Translations under genes and position numbers: made by a program
In this document: piece after piece, positions 1-10,438 of the stretch
Position numbering within the stretch: the first letter of the stretch is position 1
How the letters are laid out: each line of letters opens with the position of its first letter
The notes under the pieces: model-generated
The model's input: only the letters and a program-made list of their open reading frames with translations
Database searches by the model: none
What the model was told of the DNA's origin: nothing
From: Amaricoccus macauensis
GTDB lineage: Bacteria > Pseudomonadota > Alphaproteobacteria > Rhodobacterales > Rhodobacteraceae
Length of the DNA stretch: 64,000 nt
Assembly (NCBI RefSeq): GCF_014201905.1
Contig: NZ_JACHFM010000005.1
Span: 124,001-188,000 of the forward strand
Reading direction: 5' to 3'

Positions 1-564
1 GAAGCCGTCGGCGATGCCGTCGCAGATCGTCTGGCGCACACAGGCACAGGCGGTCACGCCGGTGACGAGGATGGTGTCGACGCCGTTCGCCCGCAGGATG
101 CCCGCAAGCTCGGTGCCGTGGAACGACGAGGCGCGCTTCTTCAGCAGGGTGTACTCACCCTCGACCGGCGCGATGCGGCTGTCGATCGCCCAGAGATCCT
201 TGTTGGCGAGATCGACGACGTCCACCGGGATCTTGTTGTGCCACAGGCCCATGTCGGTGAAGGGCGCGTTGCGGTCGGTGATCTCGTAGGCGGTGGTGAC
301 ATGGATCACCGGGTGGCCGTTGGCGCGGCACGCGGCCAGGAGGCGCTGCATCCCGGGGATGATCTCGTTGTCCATCTTCTCCTGGTCGCAGGTGAAGGGA
401 TTGCCCGGACGGGTCCAGGCGTTGGCCAGATCGACGCTGACGAGCGCCGGGCGCTTGCCGAAGCCGACACGGCGCTGGAAGCCGCGTTCCTGGTAGAGCT
501 TGCTCGCCTGAGCGAAAGCCTCGTTGAGCATGCGATCGAGTTCTTTGGCGTCCACGTCGGACAT
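1..564 (-). CDS. N-carbamoylsarcosine amidase-like isochorismatase-family hydrolase (partial)
   Basis: Only the first 188 codons are in the window; the C-terminus runs off the left edge. The frame begins MSDVDAKELDRMLNEAF, the helical lead-in seen in N-carbamoylsarcosine amidohydrolases. The family's catalytic Asp-Lys-Cys set is visible: Asp45 in VSVDLANAW, Lys142/143 in LLKKRASSF, and Cys175 in GVTACACVRQTICDG. The family hydrolyses carbamoyl amides such as N-carbamoylsarcosine (creatinine catabolism) or related ureido compounds; the exact substrate cannot be read here. It is transcribed divergently from a LysR regulator, which suggests substrate-induced control. It could also be a biuret- or maleamate-type amidase of the same fold. 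Confidence 0.85.
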   Translation of the reverse strand, partial: MSDVDAKELDRMLNEAFAQASKLYQERGFQRRVGFGKRPALVSVDLANAWTRPGNPFTCDQEKMDNEIIPGMQRLLAACRANGHPVIHVTTAYEITDRNAPFTDMGLWHNKIPVDVVDLANKDLWAIDSRIAPVEGEYTLLKKRASSFHGTELAGILRANGVDTILVTGVTACACVRQTICDGIADGF

Positions 565-715
565 GAGCGTCTCCCCTGCCGAACCGCGTAAGCGTCGGCA
601 CTACAAGAAGTTTCATCGTGTCGGGGTTTTGTGCGGCCTCAGCGCCGCCCGTTTCCCGAGACCAAATCTGCGCTCGTCGCCGCCGAAGAGGAATTGCCGA
701 CTCGGCATCTATTAT

Positions 716-728
716 TGCATGTGATGCA
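716..728. promoter_or_regulatory. LysR-type operator candidate (T-N11-A dyad)
   Basis: TGCAT-gtg-ATGCA is a perfect 5-3-5 dyad with the T-N11-A spacing of LysR-regulator boxes. It lies 22 bases before the LysR start, in the 185-base gap between the divergent amidase and regulator genes. Assignment is by position and shape only. Confidence 0.5.
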
Positions 729-749
729 TCAGTCGAACGGAGACCCCCG

Positions 750-1649
750 ATGGAGATACCGGCCGGCCTCGATCTCGTTTATTCGTTCCTCGTCGTCGCG
801 GACGAGCTGAACTTCCGCCGCAGCGCGGAGCGGCTGCACGTCGATCAGTCGGCCCTTTCCCGCCGCATCCAGAAGCTTGAACAGACACTGGGTTTCCGGC
901 TTCTGGAGCGCACCACGCGCGAGGTGAGCCTCACCGCCGCCGGCCGCCGCTTCTACAAGGACAACCTCGCGCTGCTGAACGGCTACGCCGATTCGATCTC
1001 AGCCGCCCGGGGAATCGCCGAGGGACACACCGGCACCGTCCGCGTCGGCTACATGGCTTTCGCGGCAACCGAACTCGTGCCGCGCACGGTGGCGCGATTC
1101 GGCAAGCTGCACCCCCATGTGGACGTGAAGCTCCGCTACATCCGCACCCAGGGGCAGAAGCTCGCGCTTGCCAATGACGAGATCGACATCGGCTACATGA
1201 TCGGGCCGTTCGTGCATTCGGAGTACAACGCCGTCCGCCTCGCCAGCGACCCGCTCTATCTCGTCGGCCCGCTCAACCACCCGCTCCTGCGCCTGCCGAG
1301 CGTGCGCCCCTCCGACCTGGCCGACGCCGACATGATTCTCGGCGACATGGAAGAGTGGGGCGAATACCGCTGGCGACTCTCGGAGCTCTTCAACGGCGTC
1401 GGTGTCGCGTTGCGGGTCCGGCTCGAGGCGTCGAACACCCTCGCCCTCATCGGCCTCGTGGCCGCCGGCCTCGGCGTGACGATCTACCCCGAGAACCTCC
1501 TCGCCTTCCTCGGCCGCAACGTCGAGGCCCGCCCGATCCAGCACTCGGACTTCAGGATCGAGACCGTCCTCGTCTGGAAACGCACCAACCGCTCCGGCCC
1601 GACGCAACGCTTCGTCGAGGTCGCGACAAGGCTCCCGGCGCCACTCTGA
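750..1649 (+). CDS. LysR-family transcriptional regulator
   Basis: A 299-residue protein of standard LTTR length. The N-terminal winged helix-turn-helix (residues about 5-65) reads LDLVYSFLVVADELNFRRSA, then DQSALSRRIQKLEQTLGFRL. It is followed by a periplasmic-binding-protein-like effector domain (about 90-295). The ATG at 750 was preferred to the open frame reaching back to 618 because GGAG lies just upstream (739-742) and the HTH begins at the expected distance. It is divergent from the amidase-type gene and probably regulates both that gene and itself through the dyad at 716-728. Effector unknown. Confidence 0.92.
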   Translation: MEIPAGLDLVYSFLVVADELNFRRSAERLHVDQSALSRRIQKLEQTLGFRLLERTTREVSLTAAGRRFYKDNLALLNGYADSISAARGIAEGHTGTVRVGYMAFAATELVPRTVARFGKLHPHVDVKLRYIRTQGQKLALANDEIDIGYMIGPFVHSEYNAVRLASDPLYLVGPLNHPLLRLPSVRPSDLADADMILGDMEEWGEYRWRLSELFNGVGVALRVRLEASNTLALIGLVAAGLGVTIYPENLLAFLGRNVEARPIQHSDFRIETVLVWKRTNRSGPTQRFVEVATRLPAPL

Positions 1650-1670
1650 GGACGCGCTCGGTGAAGAGCT

Positions 1671-2507
1671 TCAGCGGAAAGCGGCGCGATAGTTCGCCGC
1701 CGTCAGATTGAGATGATCACCGAGGGGCGGCGCGATCAGAAATGCCTTCGGCTCGCGGGCGAAATCGTACAGGCGAAAGATCCGGAACTCGGCGGGCCGC
1801 TCTTCCGAGAACGCTTTCTCGTTGCTGGAGACGTAGAACGGCGTCTTGTCGGGTCCGGCCGTCGTCTTTACCTCCAGGAATCGCGTTTCTCCGCTGCCGG
1901 CGAACGACAGGATATCGTACCCTGCACCGTCGCCCTCCTCCTCAGCGACCCACCGGACCTTTCGGGCCAGATCATCGCGCCCTGCCGCGCGAAGGCGTGC
2001 GCGCTCCGACCGCAGAACGCGCTCCTCCCCGCTCTTGCCGAGCGCGCGATTTTTCGCGTCACGCGCGGCGGGGTCGAATTTCCTGACGAGCCGCTCCAGA
2101 TCCCGGGTCATCTCCGGCGTCGTCCGGACAGTACGCAGCGGGGCCGGCCCAATGAACAACGCGGCATCCTCAGAAAGGCCCTGCGCGGGCTTCGTCGGCG
2201 CGATGGGAACCGTCCGAGCATCCAGATAGCGCTCAACGCCGTCGACAAGCGCGTTCTGATAGTTCGGCATCGGCATGTAGCCTCGGATCCATGGCTCTCC
2301 CAGTTCGCGCAAGACGGCGCTGATGTTCTCGTGCTTGAACTCGATGGCCCCCCGCCGACGACCCGTCAGCCGTTGCAGTTCTGCGTTCCGGTGTGCCTTG
2401 ACGTAGCGCTCGCCTCGCAACTCCATGGCGAGCATGGCGAAGTAGTCAGCAACGATCAGGTCGATCTCCTGCTCGCTCCAGTCCTGACCAGCGCGCCCTT
2501 CGGACAC
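1671..2507 (-). CDS. DUF3883-domain protein, predicted nuclease
   Basis: About 278 residues from a GTG at 2507, which follows a strong GGGAGG seven bases upstream; an ATG at 2576 is the alternative start. The N-terminal half (WSEQEIDLIVADYFAML..., then IEFKHENISAVLRELG and GYMPMPNYQNAL) is a conserved module I associate with DUF3883 proteins. The C-terminal third carries GYDI...FLEVKTT, the D...ExK arrangement of a PD-(D/E)xK nuclease core, followed by FYVSSNEKAFS, typical of DUF3883. Such proteins often occur in restriction or defence contexts. Here it stands alone, downstream of and in the same direction as gyrB. Nuclease activity is inferred from motifs only. Confidence 0.75.
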   Translation of the reverse strand: MSEGRAGQDWSEQEIDLIVADYFAMLAMELRGERYVKAHRNAELQRLTGRRRGAIEFKHENISAVLRELGEPWIRGYMPMPNYQNALVDGVERYLDARTVPIAPTKPAQGLSEDAALFIGPAPLRTVRTTPEMTRDLERLVRKFDPAARDAKNRALGKSGEERVLRSERARLRAAGRDDLARKVRWVAEEEGDGAGYDILSFAGSGETRFLEVKTTAGPDKTPFYVSSNEKAFSEERPAEFRIFRLYDFAREPKAFLIAPPLGDHLNLTAANYRAAFR

Positions 2508-2630
2508 CCGGCTACCTCCCAGTCCCCGGTTCCCGATTAGAGCATTACGAGTATCTGTCGGGAGAAACGGGTTCAAGAGGCCGCTCTCGCGGCCCCGTGC
2601 GGTTCACAGGCAGTGTGGGAAGCAGCCTCG

Positions 2631-5099
<2,469 letters not shown>

Positions 5100-5154
5100 T
5101 CACGCATCGGGAAAGCACGGGCGTACGGGCGAATAGTCGCTGCCGCCAAGACGT

Positions 5155-5183
5155 TATATAGGCGCTCGCGGCCGCCGGGGCAA
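5155..5183 (-). promoter_or_regulatory. gyrB promoter candidate
   Basis: Read on the minus strand: TTGCCC, a 17-base spacer, then TATATA. This is a good sigma-70 type arrangement and the only AT-rich hexamer in this GC-rich stretch. It would give gyrB a leader of about 100 bases. Confidence 0.55.
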
Positions 5184-5436
5184 TCTTCGGACGGACGGGT
5201 CTCCGCCGACACCCCATCGCCCGCTTGCGCCCCGCCCCACGCGCCCATCGGCCGGAGAAAGACGAGCGCGCGCGAGTCCCGGCGCGACAAGCGAACGCAC
5301 GGCGTTCGCCGCGCCGACGGCGGGGAGCGCGGGACGCGCGGAGGCCGTCAGGGGTCGAGATTTCCGCCGAAGCGCGCCAATCCAGACGTGCGCGCCCCTG
5401 GCGGGCGCTCGCCCGCCCCCGGGAGGGGCGTGCGCG

Positions 5437-5578
5437 GCTGGATTTGTCACCCGCCAAATCCAGCAGGCGTCACCGTCCCCGCCAACACCCCGGCCGCCGG
5501 TTGCCCGCCACCGGCAGCAACCCATCCCGGCGCGACAGGGGCAGTCGCGGACGGATCTAATCCCTGCCAAATCCGTCT
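5437..5578. repeat. Pair of related stem-loops
   Basis: Hairpin 1 is GCTGGATTT (5437-5445) with AAATCCAGC (5456-5464), a 9-bp stem with a 10-base loop. Hairpin 2 is GACGGAT (5550-5556) with ATCCGTC (5571-5577), a 7-bp stem plus a G-U pair. Both contain a ...CCaaATCC.. element, so they look like diverged copies about 113 bases apart, directly upstream of the zinc-ribbon gene. Confidence 0.5.
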
Positions 5579-5681
5579 CTCGCCACCCTCTGAACCTACC
5601 TCTCCGGGAGTGACCAGAAAACAAACTCAGGATAATCTGCGCTCTCCGGCGGTACGGTCGCGATAAGGAGATGAATGGATC

Positions 5682-6269
5682 ATGTCCATGACGTACTATA
5701 TATTCGAGTGCACGGCATGCCATATGACGGAATATTCATATAAATCTTGGGGATATTTCGAGTATCGAATTCCAGAAGATCTTAGTTCTCCTGTTGACAG
5801 GAGTATGGGGGTATGTCGGGACTGTCGCACTGTAGTACCGCTCGAGCGCCTGCCATCCCTGGACGACGTCCTACGGAGAAAGGTCAGTGCAGAGGAAGCC
5901 TTGAAGAGACTGTCACCGCATCGATTCTCCCCACGTCGGTGGATCAAGCTCAGCCAATCCGATCAAAAAATGCGCGACTATCTCGTCCAGGACCTGAAGA
6001 AAATAAGCGTCATTGAAAAGATCTCCATGAATGGCAGGCTACCAGTCTGCCTGATGTGCGGATCTTATGATGCATATTATCTCAATATACCATCATCATG
6101 CGACAGAACTCGATCTGATGCCTGGCATACAAACGGCATTCACCCGGGATGCGGTGGCCGCATTGCTGCAAGAGGTTCAGGGGGAATGCGGATCAGATTG
6201 GCCCATCGCGTCATCCGAACTTACGATGAGGAAGGGCAGTTCCTCGCGGCAGAACCGATATCGATATAG
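5682..6269 (+). CDS. Hypothetical protein with two zinc ribbons
   Basis: A 195-residue protein I do not recognise. It has two putative metal sites. The N-terminal one is CTAC (Cys10, Cys13) with CRDC (Cys45, Cys48). The C-terminal one is CLMC (Cys123, Cys126) with HPGCGG (His154, Cys157) and Cys140 between. The linker (about 55-115) is charged and probably helical. AAGGAG lies 11 bases before the ATG at 5682. The gene is clearly more AT-rich than its neighbours, uses codons such as ATA and AGA freely, and stands alone between gyrB and lysE, which suggests recent transfer. Nucleic-acid or protein binding is plausible but not shown. Confidence 0.75.
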   Translation: MSMTYYIFECTACHMTEYSYKSWGYFEYRIPEDLSSPVDRSMGVCRDCRTVVPLERLPSLDDVLRRKVSAEEALKRLSPHRFSPRRWIKLSQSDQKMRDYLVQDLKKISVIEKISMNGRLPVCLMCGSYDAYYLNIPSSCDRTRSDAWHTNGIHPGCGGRIAARGSGGMRIRLAHRVIRTYDEEGQFLAAEPISI

Positions 6270-6275
6270 CGCCCC

Positions 6276-6902
6276 TCAGCCCACCGCAATCGCCACACCC
6301 ACCAGCATCAGCGCCGCGCCTGCTGCCATGTGGGTGCGCCGCATCGCCACCGGATCGGCGAGCCAGCGGCGGGCGCGGGCGAAGAGGGCCGCCCAGGCGA
6401 GGTTGCAGAGGAACGGGATCGCGGCCGAGACGGCGCAGATCAGCGCCATGTCGAGCGGCGTCAGTGTGCGGAAGTCGAAGAAACCAGGCAGGATGCCGAG
6501 GTAGAAGAGGATCGCCTTCGGGTTGCCGGCGATGACCGAGAGGCCGGCGAGGAAGCCTGTGAGCGGGCGCTCGCGCGCCGGGGCGCCTGCGGTCGCGCGG
6601 AGGGCGGCGGCCGGGGCCTTTTGGACCATCCTGATGCCCATCCAGATCAGGATCGCCGCGCCGAAAAGCCGGAGCGCCGTCAGGAACCCGGCCCAGACGG
6701 TTGCGAGCATGCCGAGACCCAGCATGGCGAGAAGCGGCCAGGCCACGTCGCCGATCGCGACCCCGGCGGCGAGGGGAACCGCGGCGGCAACGCCACCCGT
6801 TGCGGCGCGGGCAATCAGCGCCGCGACGACCGGCCCCGGAGTCGCGGCGAGCACCGCGAGCGCCGCGGCGTAGCTGCCGAGCTGGCTGAGGGCGATCGTC
6901 AT
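6276..6902 (-). CDS. LysE/RhtB-family amino-acid exporter
   Basis: A 208-residue inner-membrane protein with about six hydrophobic segments. It has the family's N-terminal ATPGPVVAALIARAATGG signature (residues 20-37, the TPGP motif) and a central GNPKAILFYLGILPGFFDF motif. LysE/RhtB proteins export lysine, homoserine, threonine or related metabolites; the substrate cannot be told. It ends six bases from the convergent zinc-ribbon gene and follows the VOC gene with a six-base gap, so the two are probably cotranscribed. It faces homoserine dehydrogenase across the divergent gap, which makes an aspartate-family amino acid a reasonable guess. Confidence 0.9.
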   Translation of the reverse strand: MTIALSQLGSYAAALAVLAATPGPVVAALIARAATGGVAAAVPLAAGVAIGDVAWPLLAMLGLGMLATVWAGFLTALRLFGAAILIWMGIRMVQKAPAAALRATAGAPARERPLTGFLAGLSVIAGNPKAILFYLGILPGFFDFRTLTPLDMALICAVSAAIPFLCNLAWAALFARARRWLADPVAMRRTHMAAGAALMLVGVAIAVG

Positions 6903-6908
6903 GGGGCG

Positions 6909-7337
6909 TCAGGCGTCGGGCAGGGTCAGCGTGCCGTCCGGTCCGAGTGGCCAGAACGGGTTCATCGCCAGCTCCCAGACGTGGCCGTCGGGATCGGCGA
7001 AGTAGCCGGAATAGCCGCCCCAGAACACCTTCTCCGGCCGCTTCAGCGCGCTCGCCCCGGCATCGAGCGCCAGCGCGAAGGCCGCGTCCACCTCGGCCTC
7101 GGTGGCGAAGTTGCGCGCAAGCGTCACCGCGCCCCGCCCGAGACTGCCGCGCGGCGCCTTCATGTCGTCGGCGAGATCGTCGACGCCGAAGAGCGCCAGC
7201 ACCTGACCGGCGAGCTGGATGAAGACGACGCCTTCCTGAGCGGTGTGCGGCTCCCAGCCGAGGGCGGCGTAGAACGCGCGCGACCGGGCGAGGTCGGAGA
7301 CGCCGAGGGTGACGAGGCTGATCGATTTCGGAAACAT
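6909..7337 (-). CDS. VOC (glyoxalase/bleomycin-resistance) family protein
   Basis: 142 residues from the ATG at 7337, which follows GGGAGG at good spacing; the open frame reaches back to 7364. Two beta-alpha-beta-beta-beta half-modules are visible: ISLVTLGVSDLARSRAFYAA at the N-terminus, and GYSGYFADPDGHVWELAMNP at the C-terminus with the typical Asp-Pro-Asp-Gly-His and Glu metal-ligand region. Catalytic role and substrate are unknown. Probably cotranscribed with the LysE-type exporter. Confidence 0.88.
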   Translation of the reverse strand: MFPKSISLVTLGVSDLARSRAFYAALGWEPHTAQEGVVFIQLAGQVLALFGVDDLADDMKAPRGSLGRGAVTLARNFATEAEVDAAFALALDAGASALKRPEKVFWGGYSGYFADPDGHVWELAMNPFWPLGPDGTLTLPDA

Positions 7338-7516
7338 GGCGCGCCTCCCGAGGGGTTGCCGCACCCTAGCCCGGCAACCTCATGCGCGATAGGTTCTGCG
7401 TGCGGCCGGCCCCGAAGCTCTGCGGATCATCGCGCGCCACAAGCCGCCCCGCTTGCGGCGCGAAACCGCCTCGACTACGAGAAGGGCGCATTCTCCCCAG
7501 TCAAGGATCAGTGACG

Positions 7517-8803
7517 ATGACCGAACCGCTCCGCATCGGGCTTGCCGGCCTCGGCACCGTCGGCACCGGCGTCGTCAGGATGCTCCAGACGCACCCCGAT
7601 CTGCTCGCCGCGCGCGCTGGCCGCCCGATCGAGATCACCGCCGTCTCCGCCCGGTCCCGCCGGCGTGACCGCGGCATCGACCTCTCCGCCTATGCCTGGG
7701 AAGATGATCCCGTGGCACTGGCGAAACGCGACGACGTCGATCTCGTGGTCGAGGTGATGGGCGGCGAGAACGGCCCGGCCCGCGCCACGGCGCTCGCGGC
7801 ACTCGAGGGCGGCAAGCACTTCGTCACCGCCAACAAGGCGATGATGGCGCGCCACGGCACGTCTCTGGCCGCCGTGGCCGAGGCGAAGGGCGTGGCGCTG
7901 CGCTTCGAGGCGGCGGTGGCCGGCGGCATCCCTGTCGTCAAGGCGCTGACCGAGGGGCTGGCGGGCAACGCCATCGGTCGGGTGATGGGCGTGCTGAACG
8001 GCACCTGCAACTATATCCTCACCCGGATGCAGGCCGAGGATGCGCCCTACGAGCAGGTCCTCGAAGCGGCGCAACGCCTCGGCTATGCCGAGGCCGACCC
8101 GAGCTTTGACGTGGGCGGCATCGACGCGGCGCAAAAGCTCGCGCTCCTCGCGACGATCGCCTTCGGTGCGCCGGTCGATCTCGAGTCGATGATCGTCGAG
8201 GGGATCGAGCGGGTGAGCCTCGCCGACATCGAGCACGCGGCCGAACTCGGCTACCGCATCAAGCTGCTCGGGGTGGCGCAGGTGACCGGCGAGGCGCTCG
8301 AGGCGCGGATGCAGCCCTGCCTCGTCCCGGCCGGCTCGCCGATCGGCCAGCTCGAGGGCGTGACGAACATGGTGGTGATCGAGGGCGACTTCGTCGGCCG
8401 GATCGTCCTCTCCGGCCCCGGCGCCGGCGAGGGGCCGACCGCTTCGGCGATCGTCGGCGACATCGTCGACATCGCCCGCGGGCTGATCATCCCGCCGTTC
8501 GGCCGCCCTTCCGCCAGCCTCATTCCCGCTGCCCGGCCCGGAGTCGGCGCTCAGGCGTCCTACTACCTGCGCTTCCTGCTGGCCGACGCGCCGGGGGTTC
8601 TCGCCAAGGTCGCGACCGCGCTCGGCGAGGCGGACATCTCGATCAACCGGATGCGTCAGGTCGAGCACGATGGACCGGAGGCACCGGTGCTGATCGTGAC
8701 GCACCGCACCGAGCGTGCCCGGCTGGACGCCGCGCTGGCGACGATCGCCGGGCTCGACGTCTGCCGTGAGGCGCCGGTGGCGATCCGCATCGAGGAACTC
8801 TGA
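7517..8803 (+). CDS. hom: Homoserine dehydrogenase
   Basis: A 428-residue NAD(P)-dependent enzyme that reduces aspartate semialdehyde to homoserine, leading to threonine and methionine. It has a Rossmann start, IGLAGLGTVGTGVVRML (residues 6-22). The catalytic domain includes TANKAMMARHG, GGIPVVKAL, the GVLNGTCNYILTRM signature and YAEADPSFDVGG. A C-terminal ACT domain (from about 350, YYLRFLLADAPGVLAKVA) is typical of the threonine-sensitive form. The ATG at 7517 was chosen because homology begins at MTEPLRIGLAG. It heads a run with the acetyltransferase two bases downstream. Confidence 0.97.
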   Translation: MTEPLRIGLAGLGTVGTGVVRMLQTHPDLLAARAGRPIEITAVSARSRRRDRGIDLSAYAWEDDPVALAKRDDVDLVVEVMGGENGPARATALAALEGGKHFVTANKAMMARHGTSLAAVAEAKGVALRFEAAVAGGIPVVKALTEGLAGNAIGRVMGVLNGTCNYILTRMQAEDAPYEQVLEAAQRLGYAEADPSFDVGGIDAAQKLALLATIAFGAPVDLESMIVEGIERVSLADIEHAAELGYRIKLLGVAQVTGEALEARMQPCLVPAGSPIGQLEGVTNMVVIEGDFVGRIVLSGPGAGEGPTASAIVGDIVDIARGLIIPPFGRPSASLIPAARPGVGAQASYYLRFLLADAPGVLAKVATALGEADISINRMRQVEHDGPEAPVLIVTHRTERARLDAALATIAGLDVCREAPVAIRIEEL

Positions 8804-8805
8804 GG

Positions 8806-9327
8806 GTGGATACGGTGATCCGGCCGGGGGCGCTTGCCGACATGGGCGCGATCGGCTCGATCTACCGCCGCCACGTGCTCGAAGGTCTCGCGACGTTCGA
8901 GGAAGTGCCGCCCGACGTCGACGAGATGGCGCGGCGCTTCACCAATGTCACCGGCCGCGGCCTGCCGTGGCTCGTCGCCGAGGCGGACGGTCAAATCGTC
9001 GGTTACGCCTACGCCGGACCGTTCCGCGACCGCTCGGCCTATCGGTTTACGGTGGAGGACTCGATCTATCTCGACGCGGCGGCGCAGGGTCAGGGGCTCG
9101 GAACCCGCATGCTGGAACAGCTCATCGCCCGGTCCGAGGCGGCGGGCGCGCGGCAGATGCTCGCGGTGATCGGCGACAGCGCCAACGCCGGCTCGATCGG
9201 CGTTCACCGGCGCTGCGGCTTCGAACACGTCGGCATCTTCCGCGACGTCGGACTGAAGTTCGGTCGCTGGGTGGACACGGTGATGATGCAGCGCCCGCTC
9301 GGCGAAGGCGGCCGGACGCTCCCGTGA
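8806..9327 (+). CDS. GNAT acetyltransferase, phosphinothricin acetyltransferase-like
   Basis: 173 residues from a GTG two bases after the hom stop. GNAT signs are VIRPGALADMGAIGSIYRRH at the start, the acetyl-CoA loop QGQGLGTRMLEQLI (about 93-107), and the late GVHRRCGFEHVGIFRDVGLK and WVDTVMMQRPL segments that mark the PAT/MddA subgroup. Members acetylate phosphinothricin, methionine sulfoximine or methionine sulfone; the physiological substrate is uncertain. Its stop codon is part of the first unit of a tandem repeat at 9325-9388. Confidence 0.88.
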   Translation: MDTVIRPGALADMGAIGSIYRRHVLEGLATFEEVPPDVDEMARRFTNVTGRGLPWLVAEADGQIVGYAYAGPFRDRSAYRFTVEDSIYLDAAAQGQGLGTRMLEQLIARSEAAGARQMLAVIGDSANAGSIGVHRRCGFEHVGIFRDVGLKFGRWVDTVMMQRPLGEGGRTLP

Positions 9328-9388
9328 TCTCGGACTCTGATCTCGGGCCCCTGATCTCGGGCGCCTGATCTCGGGCCACTGATCTCGG
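9325..9388. repeat. Short tandem repeat, five units of TGATCTCGG
   Basis: TGATCTCGG starts at 9325, 9338, 9352, 9366 and 9380, so the period is 13 then 14, 14, 14. The connecting bases (gcccc, gcgcc, gccac) are also similar. It occupies the gap between the acetyltransferase stop and the glpX leader. Confidence 0.9.
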
Positions 9389-9468
9389 CGGCGACCAACC
9401 CCCTCCCTTGCCCGAGGGCGCCCGCTTCGCCTAAAACGCAGGCGAAAAGAGTACCAGGAGAGGCCCGA

Positions 9469-10434
9469 ATGTCCGACGATCCCATCTTCGCCGACCGTAT
9501 GTTGTCCCTCGGGCTCGCCCGGGTCTCCGAGGCAGCGGCCATTGCCGCGGCAAAGCTGGTGGGCCAGGGCAACGAGAAGGCGGCCGATCAGGCGGCGGTC
9601 GACGCCATGCGGACGCAGCTCAACCTCCTCGACATCAAGGGCGTCGTCGTGATCGGCGAGGGCGAGCGTGATGAGGCGCCGATGCTCTACATCGGCGAGG
9701 AAGTCGGCACCGGCAACGGCCCGGGCGTCGACATCGCCCTCGACCCGCTGGAGGGCACCACGCTCTGCGCCAAGGACATGCCGAACTCGCTCGCGGTGAT
9801 CGCCATGGGGCCGCGCGGCTCGATGCTGCACGCGCCGGACGTCTACATGGACAAGCTCGCCATCGGACCGGGCTACGCCAAGGACGTGGTGAGCCTCGAC
9901 ATGTCGCCGACCGAGCGGATCAAGGCGCTGGCCAAGGCCAAGGGGACCGACGCCTCGGGCATCATGCTCTGCGTCCTGGAGCGGCCGCGCCACGAGGCGA
10001 TGATCGAGGAGATCCGCTCGACCGGCGCGCGCATCCGCCTCATCACCGACGGTGACGTGGCTGGCGTGATCCACTGCGCCGAAGCCGCGAAGACCGGCAT
10101 CGACATGTACATGGGCTCGGGCGGCGCCCCGGAAGGCGTGCTCGCCGCGGCCGCGCTGAAGTGCATGGGCGGACAGATGTGGGGCCGGCTGCTGTTCCGC
10201 AACGAAGACGAGAAGAAGCGGGCACGCAGTGCCGGCATCGAGAACCTCGACCGCATCTACTCGCGTGACGAGATGGTGACCGAGGACGTGATCTTCGCCG
10301 CCACGGGCGTCACCGACGGCTCGATCGTCTCGGGCGCGCGGCGTGACGGCGAGTGGCTGGAAACCGAGACGATTCTCATGCGCTCGAAGACCGGCTCGCT
10401 GCGCCGCCTGCTCTATCGCCAGCGGAACCACTGA
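9469..10434 (+). CDS. glpX: Fructose-1,6-bisphosphatase class II
   Basis: A 321-residue GlpX-type phosphatase that converts fructose 1,6-bisphosphate to fructose 6-phosphate in gluconeogenesis; in many alphaproteobacteria it may also act on sedoheptulose bisphosphate. The metal- and phosphate-binding segments VVIGEGERDEAPMLYIGE and DIALDPLEGTTLCA (about residues 60-105) and the IRLITDGDVAG and MGSGGAPEGVLAAAALKCMG segments are diagnostic. AGGAG lies upstream of the ATG. It is followed four bases later by a small membrane protein gene. Confidence 0.97.
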   Translation: MSDDPIFADRMLSLGLARVSEAAAIAAAKLVGQGNEKAADQAAVDAMRTQLNLLDIKGVVVIGEGERDEAPMLYIGEEVGTGNGPGVDIALDPLEGTTLCAKDMPNSLAVIAMGPRGSMLHAPDVYMDKLAIGPGYAKDVVSLDMSPTERIKALAKAKGTDASGIMLCVLERPRHEAMIEEIRSTGARIRLITDGDVAGVIHCAEAAKTGIDMYMGSGGAPEGVLAAAALKCMGGQMWGRLLFRNEDEKKRARSAGIENLDRIYSRDEMVTEDVIFAATGVTDGSIVSGARRDGEWLETETILMRSKTGSLRRLLYRQRNH

Positions 10435-10438
10435 AGCG

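Noticed and set aside
9325-9388. CRISPR-like array
   Set aside because: Units of 14 bases with 4-5 similar connecting bases are a simple tandem repeat, not repeat-spacer structure; no cas genes in the window.
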